Positions 42,162-49,659 of a stretch of 64,000 bases of DNA are shown here, piece after piece (the stretch's first letter is position 1; every line of letters starts with the position of its first letter). Under the pieces are notes generated by a model that made no database searches, was not told the origin of the DNA, and worked only from the letters and a program-made list of their open reading frames with translations. The position numbers were made by a program, and so were the translations under genes. Origin of the DNA: Cupriavidus pauculus (GTDB lineage: Bacteria > Pseudomonadota > Gammaproteobacteria > Burkholderiales > Burkholderiaceae); assembly GCF_022179805.1 (NCBI RefSeq), contig NZ_BPUO01000025.1, forward strand, positions 1-64,000, in the 5' to 3' direction.

Positions 42162-42608
42162 CTATGCCAGCTTGCGGACTTCCGTGTCAGCGGGGTGGAT
42201 GGCGCTACCGTCCTTTGCCGTCGGCTGCATCGGGGGGATGGGTTTGCCAGTGCGCGTGTCGACCAGCGTGGAGTGGCGCTCGCCTGCCGCGAACAGATGG
42301 CGTTCACCCCACTGGCGCAACGCGATGACCAGCGGGAACAGCCGTTCCCCGGCGGCCGTCAGCACATATTCCTGGTACGCCGACCCATCCGAGGCCGGCT
42401 GCGTTGCCAAAATGCCCGCCTCCACCAGCTTGTGCAGCCGATCCGCCAGGATGTTCCGTGCCACGCCGAGCCCGCGCTGGAAATCGCCAAATCGGCGCAC
42501 CCCGTCGAATGCATCCCGGATGACCAGCAGCGACCAGCGATCGCCGATGACGTCGAGCGACCGTGCGACGGGACAGGGTTCAGCAGCTTGTGGAGCGTTG
42601 CGCGTCAT
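42162..42608 (-). CDS. HxlR-family regulator with N-terminal cysteine
   Basis: 148 residues. PCPVARSLDVIGDRWSLLVIRDAFDGVRRF is the HxlR N-terminal signature, with Cys12 in the place used for redox or electrophile sensing by YodB/QorR-like members. The recognition helix follows in FGDFQRGLGVARNILADRL, and about 40 C-terminal residues extend past the domain. It is divergent from the MFS gene, whose promoter carries three AACCGGTT palindromes, so repression of that exporter is the obvious model. Confidence 0.9.
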   Translation of the reverse strand: MTRNAPQAAEPCPVARSLDVIGDRWSLLVIRDAFDGVRRFGDFQRGLGVARNILADRLHKLVEAGILATQPASDGSAYQEYVLTAAGERLFPLVIALRQWGERHLFAAGERHSTLVDTRTGKPIPPMQPTAKDGSAIHPADTEVRKLA

Positions 42609-42640
42609 GGGTGGGCAGGCGGGAGTGATCGAGGACGTGG

Positions 42641-42696
42641 TTGCATTTTAAAACCGGTTGGCCTAGCATTCAACCGGTTTTATTTTGCAACCGGTT
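42641..42696 (+). promoter_or_regulatory. MFS promoter with three AACCGGTT palindromes
   Basis: TTGCAT (42641-42646) and TAGCAT (42664-42669) with a 17-bp spacer form a plausible promoter. AACCGGTT occurs at 42652-42659 (inside the spacer), 42672-42679 and 42689-42696, spaced 20 and 17 bp. A repeated 8-bp palindrome beside a divergent HxlR gene is a strong operator candidate. Confidence 0.75.
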
Positions 42697-42719
42697 TAGA
42701 GTGCATGGAGGCACCTCCG

Positions 42720-43931
42720 ATGAGTCAATCGCCACAGCCGCCACAATCCGTATCCGTACCCGCAGATGCGCCGGCGTCGCCGCCCGGCACCGGCATGACC
42801 CGGGGGCTGGTGCTGCTATTTGCGGCCGCCGCCGGTTTCAGCGTGGCCAACGTGTACTACGCGCAGCCGCTGCTCGACGCACTGGCCCGAGAGTTCGGCA
42901 TCGCGCAAGCGTCCGTGGGCGCCGTGGTGACGATGACGCAGGTGGGCTCGGCGCTGGCGCTGCTGTTCGTGGTGCCGCTTGGCGATTTGCTGGACCGGCG
43001 TGCGCTGATGCGCCTGCAGGTGGCGGCGCTGGTCGGCGCGCTGGCGATGGTTGCCTCGGCGCACGCCGTGCCGCTGCTGTTCGCGGGCATGCTCGCGGTG
43101 GGGCTGTTCGGCACGGCGATGACCCAGGGCCTGCTGGCCTATGCGGCCAGTGCGGCCGCGGCGCACGAGCAGGGCCGGATCGTCGGCGCCGCGCAAAGCG
43201 GCGTGTTCGTTGGTCTGTTGGCGGCCCGGGTGTTTGCCGGCGCAGTCAGCGACCTGGCGGGATGGCGCGGCGTCTATGCCGTGGCGGCCGTGCTGATGCT
43301 CGCAGTGGGGCTGGCGCTCTGGAGGCGGCTGCCGGCGCTGCCGCCCGCCCGGATGCGCATCGGCTATCCGCAACTGCTGCGGTCGATGTTCGCGATGCTA
43401 CGCGGCGAACGGACGCTGCAGGTCAGGGGTCTGATCGCGTTGCTGATGTTTGCTGCGCTGAACATCTTCTGGAGCGCGCTGGTGCTGCCGCTGAGCGCGC
43501 CCCCGTTATCGTTGCCGCATGCGGCGATTGGCGCCTTCGGACTGGTGGGCGTGGCCGGCGCGCTGGTGGCTGCGCGGGCCGGCACGGCAGTGGACCGCGG
43601 ACAAGGCCAGCGCACGACGCTGATCGCGCTCGTGGTTCTACTGGCGGCATGGTGGCCACTGTCGCGGCTCGATCAATCGTTGTGGGCGCTGGCCATCGGC
43701 ATCGTGCTGCTCGACGCCGCCGCCCAGGCGCTGCACGTGACCAGCCAGGGCATGATCGTCAAGACTCGCCCCGACGCCCCGGGCCGGCTGATCGGCCTCT
43801 ACATGCTGTTCTATGCGGTGGGGAGTGGTTTGGGCGGGTTGGGCGGCACCGTCGCCTACGCCCGGGGTGGCTGGCGGTGTGTGGGCTCGGGGCGGTTGTC
43901 AGTTTGCTGGCGCTGGTGTTCTGGGGGGTGA
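42720..43931 (+). CDS. MFS transporter with C-terminal frameshift
   Basis: 403 residues as read, with MFS motifs (GDLLDRRAL after TM2) and eleven clear hydrophobic segments. The last 20 residues (from about WRCVGS) are Arg/Gly/Trp-rich and not membrane-like. The final helix is encoded in the frame shifted by one base: LAVCGLGAVVSLLALVF from about 43871. Losing one CTGG unit from a CTGGCTGG would explain this exactly. It is probably an exporter repressed by the divergent HxlR; function may be impaired, or the base call wrong. Confidence 0.8.
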   Translation: MSQSPQPPQSVSVPADAPASPPGTGMTRGLVLLFAAAAGFSVANVYYAQPLLDALAREFGIAQASVGAVVTMTQVGSALALLFVVPLGDLLDRRALMRLQVAALVGALAMVASAHAVPLLFAGMLAVGLFGTAMTQGLLAYAASAAAAHEQGRIVGAAQSGVFVGLLAARVFAGAVSDLAGWRGVYAVAAVLMLAVGLALWRRLPALPPARMRIGYPQLLRSMFAMLRGERTLQVRGLIALLMFAALNIFWSALVLPLSAPPLSLPHAAIGAFGLVGVAGALVAARAGTAVDRGQGQRTTLIALVVLLAAWWPLSRLDQSLWALAIGIVLLDAAAQALHVTSQGMIVKTRPDAPGRLIGLYMLFYAVGSGLGGLGGTVAYARGGWRCVGSGRLSVCWRWCSGG

Positions 43932-43949
43932 CGCGCAAGTTGATGGCGT

Positions 43950-44603
43950 TCAAACAACCTGCCTCACAGTTTCCCCACCCGTCAGCGCGTTGGCGTAGTG
44001 GTGGTTGACGTCGCGATGGCCCACTTCGTCGGCGCGCACGGCGATCACCACGTCACGGAGCCGTGCGTCGGCGGGCAAATTCCAGTATTCGATCGCGATG
44101 GCCGGGGCGGCAGTGTTTTCCACGCGGCCGGCGTCGATTTCGGCCAGGTAGAGCGTGTAGCTGATCACGGCCTGTTCCTCGAAGTAGCCGACCAGGCGGT
44201 GCGCGGTGCGGGCCGACACCAGGTACAGCACGAAGTACGCCACGAAGAAGACGGCCTGCACTGCCAGGATCACCACGCGCTCGAACCAGCTTGGCCGGGC
44301 GATTTCGATGAACGTCATCAGGTGCATGCGTTCGTTCTCGGCTTCGTCCAGCAGCGTGCGGATCCATCCTTCGTCGGCCACCATCCAGCGCAGGCAGCGC
44401 AGATGCACCAGCATGCCGCCGACCATGCCCGGCACTGCCGCCACCGTCTCCAGCACGATGGCGCGATTGCCATAGCGCTTGGCGAAGAACGTGTCGGCGA
44501 AGAAGCGTAGCGTCATCGTGATGGCCAGCGCGATGCGGTCAGAGAATCCGGAGACGTTGTGATGGACGTCGAGGTCTGCCGGGGTGGGGGTGGGGGCTTG
44601 CAT
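43950..44603 (-). CDS. aox: Alternative oxidase (AOX), di-iron ubiquinol oxidase
   Basis: 217 residues. All six di-iron ligands of the AOX family are present: Glu52 (LET), Glu91 and His94 (NERMHL), Glu142 (FEEQAVISYT), Glu193 and His196 (ADEVGHRDVNH). Hydrophobic helices at about 53-72 and 108-130 match the membrane-facing helices of this monotopic protein. It oxidises ubiquinol and reduces oxygen to water without pumping protons, and resists cyanide and NO. Bacterial AOX is uncommon. An NsrR-like palindrome lies 92 bp upstream. It converges on the frameshifted MFS gene. Confidence 0.93.
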   Translation of the reverse strand: MQAPTPTPADLDVHHNVSGFSDRIALAITMTLRFFADTFFAKRYGNRAIVLETVAAVPGMVGGMLVHLRCLRWMVADEGWIRTLLDEAENERMHLMTFIEIARPSWFERVVILAVQAVFFVAYFVLYLVSARTAHRLVGYFEEQAVISYTLYLAEIDAGRVENTAAPAIAIEYWNLPADARLRDVVIAVRADEVGHRDVNHHYANALTGGETVRQVV

Positions 44604-44692
44604 GATGGGCTCCGAAGATGAGCGTTTCAGGGGTTCGGTTTCACGTTTCAGGTTTGCCGTTCAGTAGAGCCGCGTGGCCGGTTCATCTCTTC

Positions 44693-44719
44693 TAAACATG
44701 CATTCAAGATACATCTTTA
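44693..44719. promoter_or_regulatory. NsrR-like operator upstream of aox
   Basis: AACATGCATTC (44695-44705) and AGATACATCTT (44707-44717) form an 11-1-11 imperfect inverted repeat, extended by TA at each end. This closely matches the known enterobacterial NsrR consensus (AAnATGCATTT halves). NsrR is an NO-sensing repressor, and aox is NsrR-controlled in Vibrio fischeri by published knowledge. No nsrR gene is in the window. Confidence 0.7.
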
Positions 44720-44889
44720 AAGAATCGGCTACAAGGCGATTTGCTGCCCTGCAACAGCGAGATGTGCGATTACCGGACGCCCTAAAGGCGGGCTGAGACC
44801 ACGTCCGTGTCGGCGTCCGTCCGATTCCCGGCGGGCAGGGCGCCGCTCACAATCGATCGGGTACACGAATGGACGAATGGAGATGCCCG

Positions 44890-45453
44890 ATGAAACGTTC
44901 GATCGCACCGCTGGCGGCAGCCGGCGTGGCCGTGGTGGGCGCCGTGCTGGCGGCCAGGGTCTATGGCAAGTTTTCCGGGGGCAGGCGCGGCAATGTGGCG
45001 GTGCCGGAGCCGTTCAAGTCGGTCGATCTCGACCGTTACCTCGGCAAGTGGTATGAGTACGCGCGTTACGAGAACGGCTTCGAGCGCGGTTGCGAAGGGG
45101 TGACCGCCGAATATGCGATGCGTGACGACGGGCTGGTTTCCGTGCGCAATACCTGCCACGAGGATTGCCCCGACGGCGAGGCGCGGACGTCGGAAGGTCG
45201 CGCCCGCATCGTGCCGGGCAGCGGCGGCGCCAAGCTCGAAGTCTCGTTCTTCGGCCCGTTCTTCTTTGGCGATTACTGGGTGCTGGACCACGGCGACAAC
45301 TACACGTGGTCGATCGTCGGCGAGCCGTCGGGCCGCTTCCTGTGGATACTGACGCGCGATGCGCATCCGTCGGCGGACCTCGTCGATTGGCTGGTGCGGC
45401 GGGTAGCCTCGCTGGGCTACGACACCACGCTGCTGCGTACTACGAAGCACTGA
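44890..45453 (+). CDS. Lipocalin (Blc-like)
   Basis: 187 residues with an N-terminal hydrophobic segment (about 8-26) that could be a signal or anchor; no lipobox cysteine is present, unlike E. coli Blc. The lipocalin core is clear: LDRYLGKWYEYARYENGFERGCEGVTAEY near residues 45-75 and YTWSIVGEPSGRFLWILTR later. It probably binds lipids or fatty acids in the periplasm. ATG 44890 has GGAGA six bases ahead. Confidence 0.88.
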   Translation: MKRSIAPLAAAGVAVVGAVLAARVYGKFSGGRRGNVAVPEPFKSVDLDRYLGKWYEYARYENGFERGCEGVTAEYAMRDDGLVSVRNTCHEDCPDGEARTSEGRARIVPGSGGAKLEVSFFGPFFFGDYWVLDHGDNYTWSIVGEPSGRFLWILTRDAHPSADLVDWLVRRVASLGYDTTLLRTTKH

Positions 45454-45550
45454 TTGCCACGAATCGCCCCGCCCGCCGCGAAACTTTTGTGGCGCGCGGG
45501 CGTCGCTATGTCCATATTCTCTTGATCACCCTTCGCAAGGTAATGGACTG

Positions 45551-46651
45551 ATGGACATGGCAAATCTCGCTCCCGTAGTGGGGCACCCCTGGTTCGGCAC
45601 GGCAATGGGCGCCGTTGCCGCCGTCCTGCTGGGCCTGCTCATCCACCGGGTGGGCGGCCTGCTCCTGTTGCGGATGACACGGCCCGCGCCGGTGCTGCAT
45701 GCCATCGTCGTCAAGGCGCGTGGCGCGGCCAAGGCCGTGGTGCCGCTGCTGCTGTTGCAGACCACGTTCCAGGCGGCGCCCGACGACCTGGCGTGGATCA
45801 ACAGCATGCGGCATCTCAACGGCCTGCTGATGATCGTGGCGATGACGTGGCTGCTGGTGCGCATCATCGCGGGCTTCGCGCAGGGTGTGCTCGACCAGCA
45901 TCCGGTCAATGTCGCGGACAACATCGGTGCGCGGCGCATCCACACGCAGACGCGCGTGATCTCGCGCATTGCGATGACGCTGGTCGTGGTGATCGGCTCG
46001 GCCATGCTGCTGATGACGTTTCCGGGGGCGCGGCAGGTGGGCGCCAGCCTGCTGGCGTCGGCCGGGGTGGTCGGCCTGATCGCCGGCTTTGCCGCCAAGC
46101 CCGTGTTCAGCAACATGATCGCGGGCCTGCAACTGGCGCTGACCCAGCCGCTGCGCCTGGACGACGTGCTGATCGTGGAAGGGGAGTGGGGGCGCGTGGA
46201 GGAAATCAACAGCACCTATGTGGTGCTGCAGATCTGGGACGAGCGGCGGTTGATCATTCCGCTGCAGTACTTCATCGAGAAGCCGTTCCAGAACTGGACG
46301 CGCAACAGCGCCCAGATCATGGGGTCGGTCTTCTTCCACGTGGACTACGGCATGCCGCTGGCACCACTGCGCGAAGCGCTGACGCGTATCGTCAAGGAGC
46401 GGCCCGAATGGGATGGCCGGTTCTTCAACCTCGTGGTCAGCGATACCACCGACAAGACCATGCAGCTACGCGTGCTGTGTACCGCCGCGTCGTCTGGCCT
46501 GGCCTGGGACCTGCGCTGCGCGGTGCGCGAGGCGCTGATCGACTTCATGCAGCGCGAGTATCCGCAATTCCTGCCCCGGCTGCGGATCGAAGGCGATGGC
46601 GACCGGCTGGCGACGGCCTGGGCTGCCCAGCCGCCACCCGCCGCGTCATGA
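45551..46651 (+). CDS. MscS-family mechanosensitive ion channel
   Basis: 366 residues. Four or five hydrophobic segments lead to the pore helix region (ASLLASAGVVGLIAGFAAKPVFSNMIAGLQLALTQPLRLDD), the MscS hallmark, at about residues 170-212. The cytoplasmic beta and alpha/beta domains follow. It releases solutes under hypo-osmotic stress. It is convergent with iorA, only two bases apart. Several methionines crowd the start (MDMAN); 45551 is used. Confidence 0.92.
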   Translation: MDMANLAPVVGHPWFGTAMGAVAAVLLGLLIHRVGGLLLLRMTRPAPVLHAIVVKARGAAKAVVPLLLLQTTFQAAPDDLAWINSMRHLNGLLMIVAMTWLLVRIIAGFAQGVLDQHPVNVADNIGARRIHTQTRVISRIAMTLVVVIGSAMLLMTFPGARQVGASLLASAGVVGLIAGFAAKPVFSNMIAGLQLALTQPLRLDDVLIVEGEWGRVEEINSTYVVLQIWDERRLIIPLQYFIEKPFQNWTRNSAQIMGSVFFHVDYGMPLAPLREALTRIVKERPEWDGRFFNLVVSDTTDKTMQLRVLCTAASSGLAWDLRCAVREALIDFMQREYPQFLPRLRIEGDGDRLATAWAAQPPPAAS

Positions 46652-46653
46652 CA

Positions 46654-47124
46654 TCAGGAAGGGCCACGCCGGCACACCACGCTGGCGGCCTTGCGGATGG
46701 CCTTGCGGATGCGCGGGAACGTGCCGCAGCGGCAGGCGATGTCGCCCATCGCCGCATCGATCTGTGCATCCGTGGGCGCCGGACATCGTGCCAGCAGCGC
46801 GGCGGCGGCAATCAGTTGCGCGCTCTGGCAGTAGCCGCACTGCACCACGTCGAATTCGATCCAGGCCGCGCGCAATGCCTGTGCCGTGGCGCCCTGCAGC
46901 CCCTCGATCGTGGTAATGCGGGCATCGCGCAGATCCTTGAGGACCAGCTGGCACGATTGCGCGGCGCGGTTGTCCAGCAGCACCGTGCACGCGCCGCATA
47001 CGCCGATGCCGCAACCGAATTTGGTGCCGGTCAGGCGCTGCTCGCAACGCAGTACCCAGAGCAGCGGCGTGTCGGGTGCGGACTTCAGGTCTACGGTCTT
47101 GCCGTTGAGACGGACTGACACCAT
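46654..47124 (-). CDS. iorA: [2Fe-2S] subunit of an isoquinoline-1-oxidoreductase-type enzyme
   Basis: 156 residues. The plant-type ferredoxin cluster uses Cys38, Cys43, Cys46 and Cys58 (CGIGVCGACTVLL...C). The second, helical cluster uses Cys96, Cys99, Cys131 and Cys133 (QCGYC...CRCGT). This is the small electron-transfer subunit of xanthine-oxidase-family molybdoenzymes. Its start overlaps the large-subunit end by 34 bases, so the large subunit gene comes first, opposite to the textbook iorAB order. Confidence 0.92.
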   Translation of the reverse strand: MVSVRLNGKTVDLKSAPDTPLLWVLRCEQRLTGTKFGCGIGVCGACTVLLDNRAAQSCQLVLKDLRDARITTIEGLQGATAQALRAAWIEFDVVQCGYCQSAQLIAAAALLARCPAPTDAQIDAAMGDIACRCGTFPRIRKAIRKAASVVCRRGPS

Positions 47125-49448
47125 GGATCATTGCCCTCCGGTATGGCAGGCGGCGCCTGCAGCGGCAGCTTGCGATGGCGCTGGCCGGTCAGCGCGAACA
47201 AGGCGTTGGCCACGGCCGGCGCAATCGGCGGCGTGGCGGTTTCTCCGACGCCCTCCGGCGGGTCGTCGCTGTCCAGCACATAGGTCTCGATGGCCGGGCA
47301 GGTGCGCATGTCCACCAGCGGAAAATCGTTCAGGTAGTGCTGCTGCACCTGGCCGTCGCGCAGCGTGATGGCCTGCTGCAAGGCGGCCGACAGCCCGAAC
47401 ACGATGCCGCCCTCCATCTGCTGCTCCACCATGTTCGGATTGATCGCGCGCCCGCAATCGATCACGCAGACCACGCGCGTCACACGGAAGCTGTCGCCGG
47501 CTCGGGCTACCTCGGCCACCTGGCCCACCACGCTGCCAAACGATTCGTGCAATGCCATGCCGCGTGCGAACTCGGTGCCGGCGCGGTCCTTCCATTTGCG
47601 CGGTTCCTGCCAGCCGGCGCGATCGCGCAGCGTCTCCAGTACGCGGATATGGCGGCGGTGCATGGGTTGCCTGAGCATTGCGAGCCGGAACGCGAACGGG
47701 TCCTTGCCGGCGGCGGTGGCCATCTCGTCGAGAAAGCACTCGACGAAGAACGCCTGGTGCGAATGGCCCACCGCGCGCCAGTAGCCCACGGGCACGGGCA
47801 GTTCCACGCGATGATGGCGCACCAGCAGGTTGTCGCACAGGTAAGGCTGGTCGAACGCGCCTTCGGCCATCGTGGCATCGGATAGCAGCCGTGTCAGGAA
47901 GCGCGGCTTGCCGAACGTGCGCGGCAGCGCCTGCTCCGCGATCGATTGGCTGGCCGACACGCTTTCCCACGTCACCAGCTTGCCCGACGCGTCCAGCGCG
48001 CCCCGGCACACCGCCAGGCAGGCGGGGCGATAGAAGTCGTGCATCATGTCCTGCGGCCGCGTCCAGATCGTTTGCACGGGGTTGGGCGAGGCTTGGCGAG
48101 CAATGGCGGCCGCCTGCACGATGAAGTCGATTTCGAGCCGGCGACCAAAGGCCCCGCCCAGCAACTGCTCGTGGATGACCACATCGTCATCGCGCAGGTT
48201 GAGCAGGTCGGCCACGGCCTTGCGCGCGGCCATCGGCACCTGCGTGGATGCCCAGACCTGCGCCGTCTTGCCATCGACCTGTACGGTGCAGTTGATCGGT
48301 TCCAGCGCCGAGTGCGCCAGGTATGGCACCTCGTAACGCATCTCCAGCAGCTTGCCCTCGGCCTTGGCGCGTTTCAGTGCCGCAGCGGCATCCCCAACGT
48401 GATAAAAGGCGTGGCCTTCATCGTCGCCATCCAGTGCCTTGGCCAACGCCGCGTGCACGCCGTCGCTGCTCAGGCCGGCGGCTGGGCCGTGATCCCACAC
48501 CACAGGCAGCTCGCACAGCGCGCGCATGGCAATGAACGGATTGTCGGCGATGGCCGCCACGCCGCCGGTGCCGCCGTGGTAGCCGTCGATGGCATGAAAG
48601 CCCTTGATGCCGATCTTGTGGCGTACCTTGTTGGCGTCGAAGCTCTTCACGGTACCGCCCAGCGTGGGGCACATCGCGATGCTGGCGTAGAGCAGGCGAT
48701 CAGGCAGCACGTCGATGCCGAAGCGCGCCGACCCGTCGAGCTTCGACTGCGCCTCGATGCGGCCCAGGCGCTTGCCGATCAGCGTGAATGCCTTCGGGTC
48801 CTTGAGCTTGGGATGGGCGGGGTGTGGCTCGTCGCGCGCCAGTGTGGCCAGTTCGCCAAAGCTGGCCGAGCGGCCCGACGACTCGTGGAACACGCGCCCG
48901 GAGCGGGCCACGCATTGCCCGGCCGATACCTCCCAGAGCCGGGCGGCCGCGCCGCACAGCATGGCCCGTGCCGCCGCGCCGGCCTCGCGCATCGGTTGCC
49001 ACAGGTCCACGATGCTGGTGGAGCCGCCGGTCACCATCGACCCCAGAAAACGGGCGCTGCGCCGGGCCAGGTATTCGCTGATGTGGGCGCGCAAGCCGTC
49101 GTCGTCGGGACGAAACGCCAGGCTGCGCGGCAGGTTCTCGTGGTTGATGTAGAGCGGGTCGATGCCCGACGGGATCACGCGCACCTGCGACCAGTCCGCG
49201 TCTAGCTCCTCGGCCAGCAGCATCGCGGCGCCCGTATGGATGCCCTGGCCCATCTCGGCCTTGCTCATGACGATGGACACGTGGTTGTCGGTGCCGATCA
49301 CGACCCAGCCGTTGAGCCGCGCGTCGCCCGTGGTGGCCGGCGGCGGCAGGTCGGCGTCGATTCGGTCCTCGGGGCGCAACAATGTCCATCCCACCACCAG
49401 CGCACCCGCAGCGGCACCGCCCAGCAGGAAGGTTCTGCGAGTCAGCAT
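47091..49448 (-). CDS. iorB: Molybdopterin-binding subunit, isoquinoline-1-oxidoreductase type
   Basis: 785 residues. A twin-arginine signal (MLTRRTFLLGGAAAGAL) indicates export as a folded enzyme to the periplasm. The Mo-cofactor domains include GQGIHTG, GGAFGRR (in LLGGAFGRRLE), YWRAVGHSHQAFF and the terminal EGVGETATPPIAPAVANAL with the catalytic glutamate region. Members hydroxylate N-heterocycles or oxidise aldehydes. ATG 49448 places the Tat motif at the N-terminus. No cytochrome c subunit or maturation gene adjoins. Confidence 0.92.
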   Translation of the reverse strand: MLTRRTFLLGGAAAGALVVGWTLLRPEDRIDADLPPPATTGDARLNGWVVIGTDNHVSIVMSKAEMGQGIHTGAAMLLAEELDADWSQVRVIPSGIDPLYINHENLPRSLAFRPDDDGLRAHISEYLARRSARFLGSMVTGGSTSIVDLWQPMREAGAAARAMLCGAAARLWEVSAGQCVARSGRVFHESSGRSASFGELATLARDEPHPAHPKLKDPKAFTLIGKRLGRIEAQSKLDGSARFGIDVLPDRLLYASIAMCPTLGGTVKSFDANKVRHKIGIKGFHAIDGYHGGTGGVAAIADNPFIAMRALCELPVVWDHGPAAGLSSDGVHAALAKALDGDDEGHAFYHVGDAAAALKRAKAEGKLLEMRYEVPYLAHSALEPINCTVQVDGKTAQVWASTQVPMAARKAVADLLNLRDDDVVIHEQLLGGAFGRRLEIDFIVQAAAIARQASPNPVQTIWTRPQDMMHDFYRPACLAVCRGALDASGKLVTWESVSASQSIAEQALPRTFGKPRFLTRLLSDATMAEGAFDQPYLCDNLLVRHHRVELPVPVGYWRAVGHSHQAFFVECFLDEMATAAGKDPFAFRLAMLRQPMHRRHIRVLETLRDRAGWQEPRKWKDRAGTEFARGMALHESFGSVVGQVAEVARAGDSFRVTRVVCVIDCGRAINPNMVEQQMEGGIVFGLSAALQQAITLRDGQVQQHYLNDFPLVDMRTCPAIETYVLDSDDPPEGVGETATPPIAPAVANALFALTGQRHRKLPLQAPPAIPEGNDPWCQSVSTARP

Positions 49449-49497
49449 GACATGGCCCCCGGACGCAACGGTACGCAAGCGATCACCTATATTAGTC

Positions 49498-49527
49498 AAT
49501 GCCGTCCGCTATCGCGAGAACGGCATT
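49498..49527. repeat. Inverted repeat upstream of iorB
   Basis: AATGCCGT (49498-49505) and ACGGCATT (49520-49527) are perfect 8-bp arms, 14 nt apart, in the divergent iorB / 789-residue-protein intergenic region. It is an operator candidate only. Confidence 0.5.
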
Positions 49528-49573
49528 GGTGGGCGGGGCCGCGCAGGCCCCGCGTGCCGCACGGAAATAAACG

Positions 49574-49604
49574 CCGTTGAATACGGATGGAAATCCGTTG
49601 AATA
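49574..49604 (+). promoter_or_regulatory. Two CCGTTGAATA direct repeats, 21-bp period
   Basis: CCGTTGAATA occurs at 49574-49583 and 49595-49604, two helical turns apart, 56-86 bp upstream of the start at 49660. Such phased repeats often mark activator binding. No linked regulator gene is present. Confidence 0.5.
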
Positions 49605-49659
49605 GGGCGCGCTGCCGCCATTTGCGCCAGCGCCGCCAGTTGTCCGGGGGAGGTACGCC

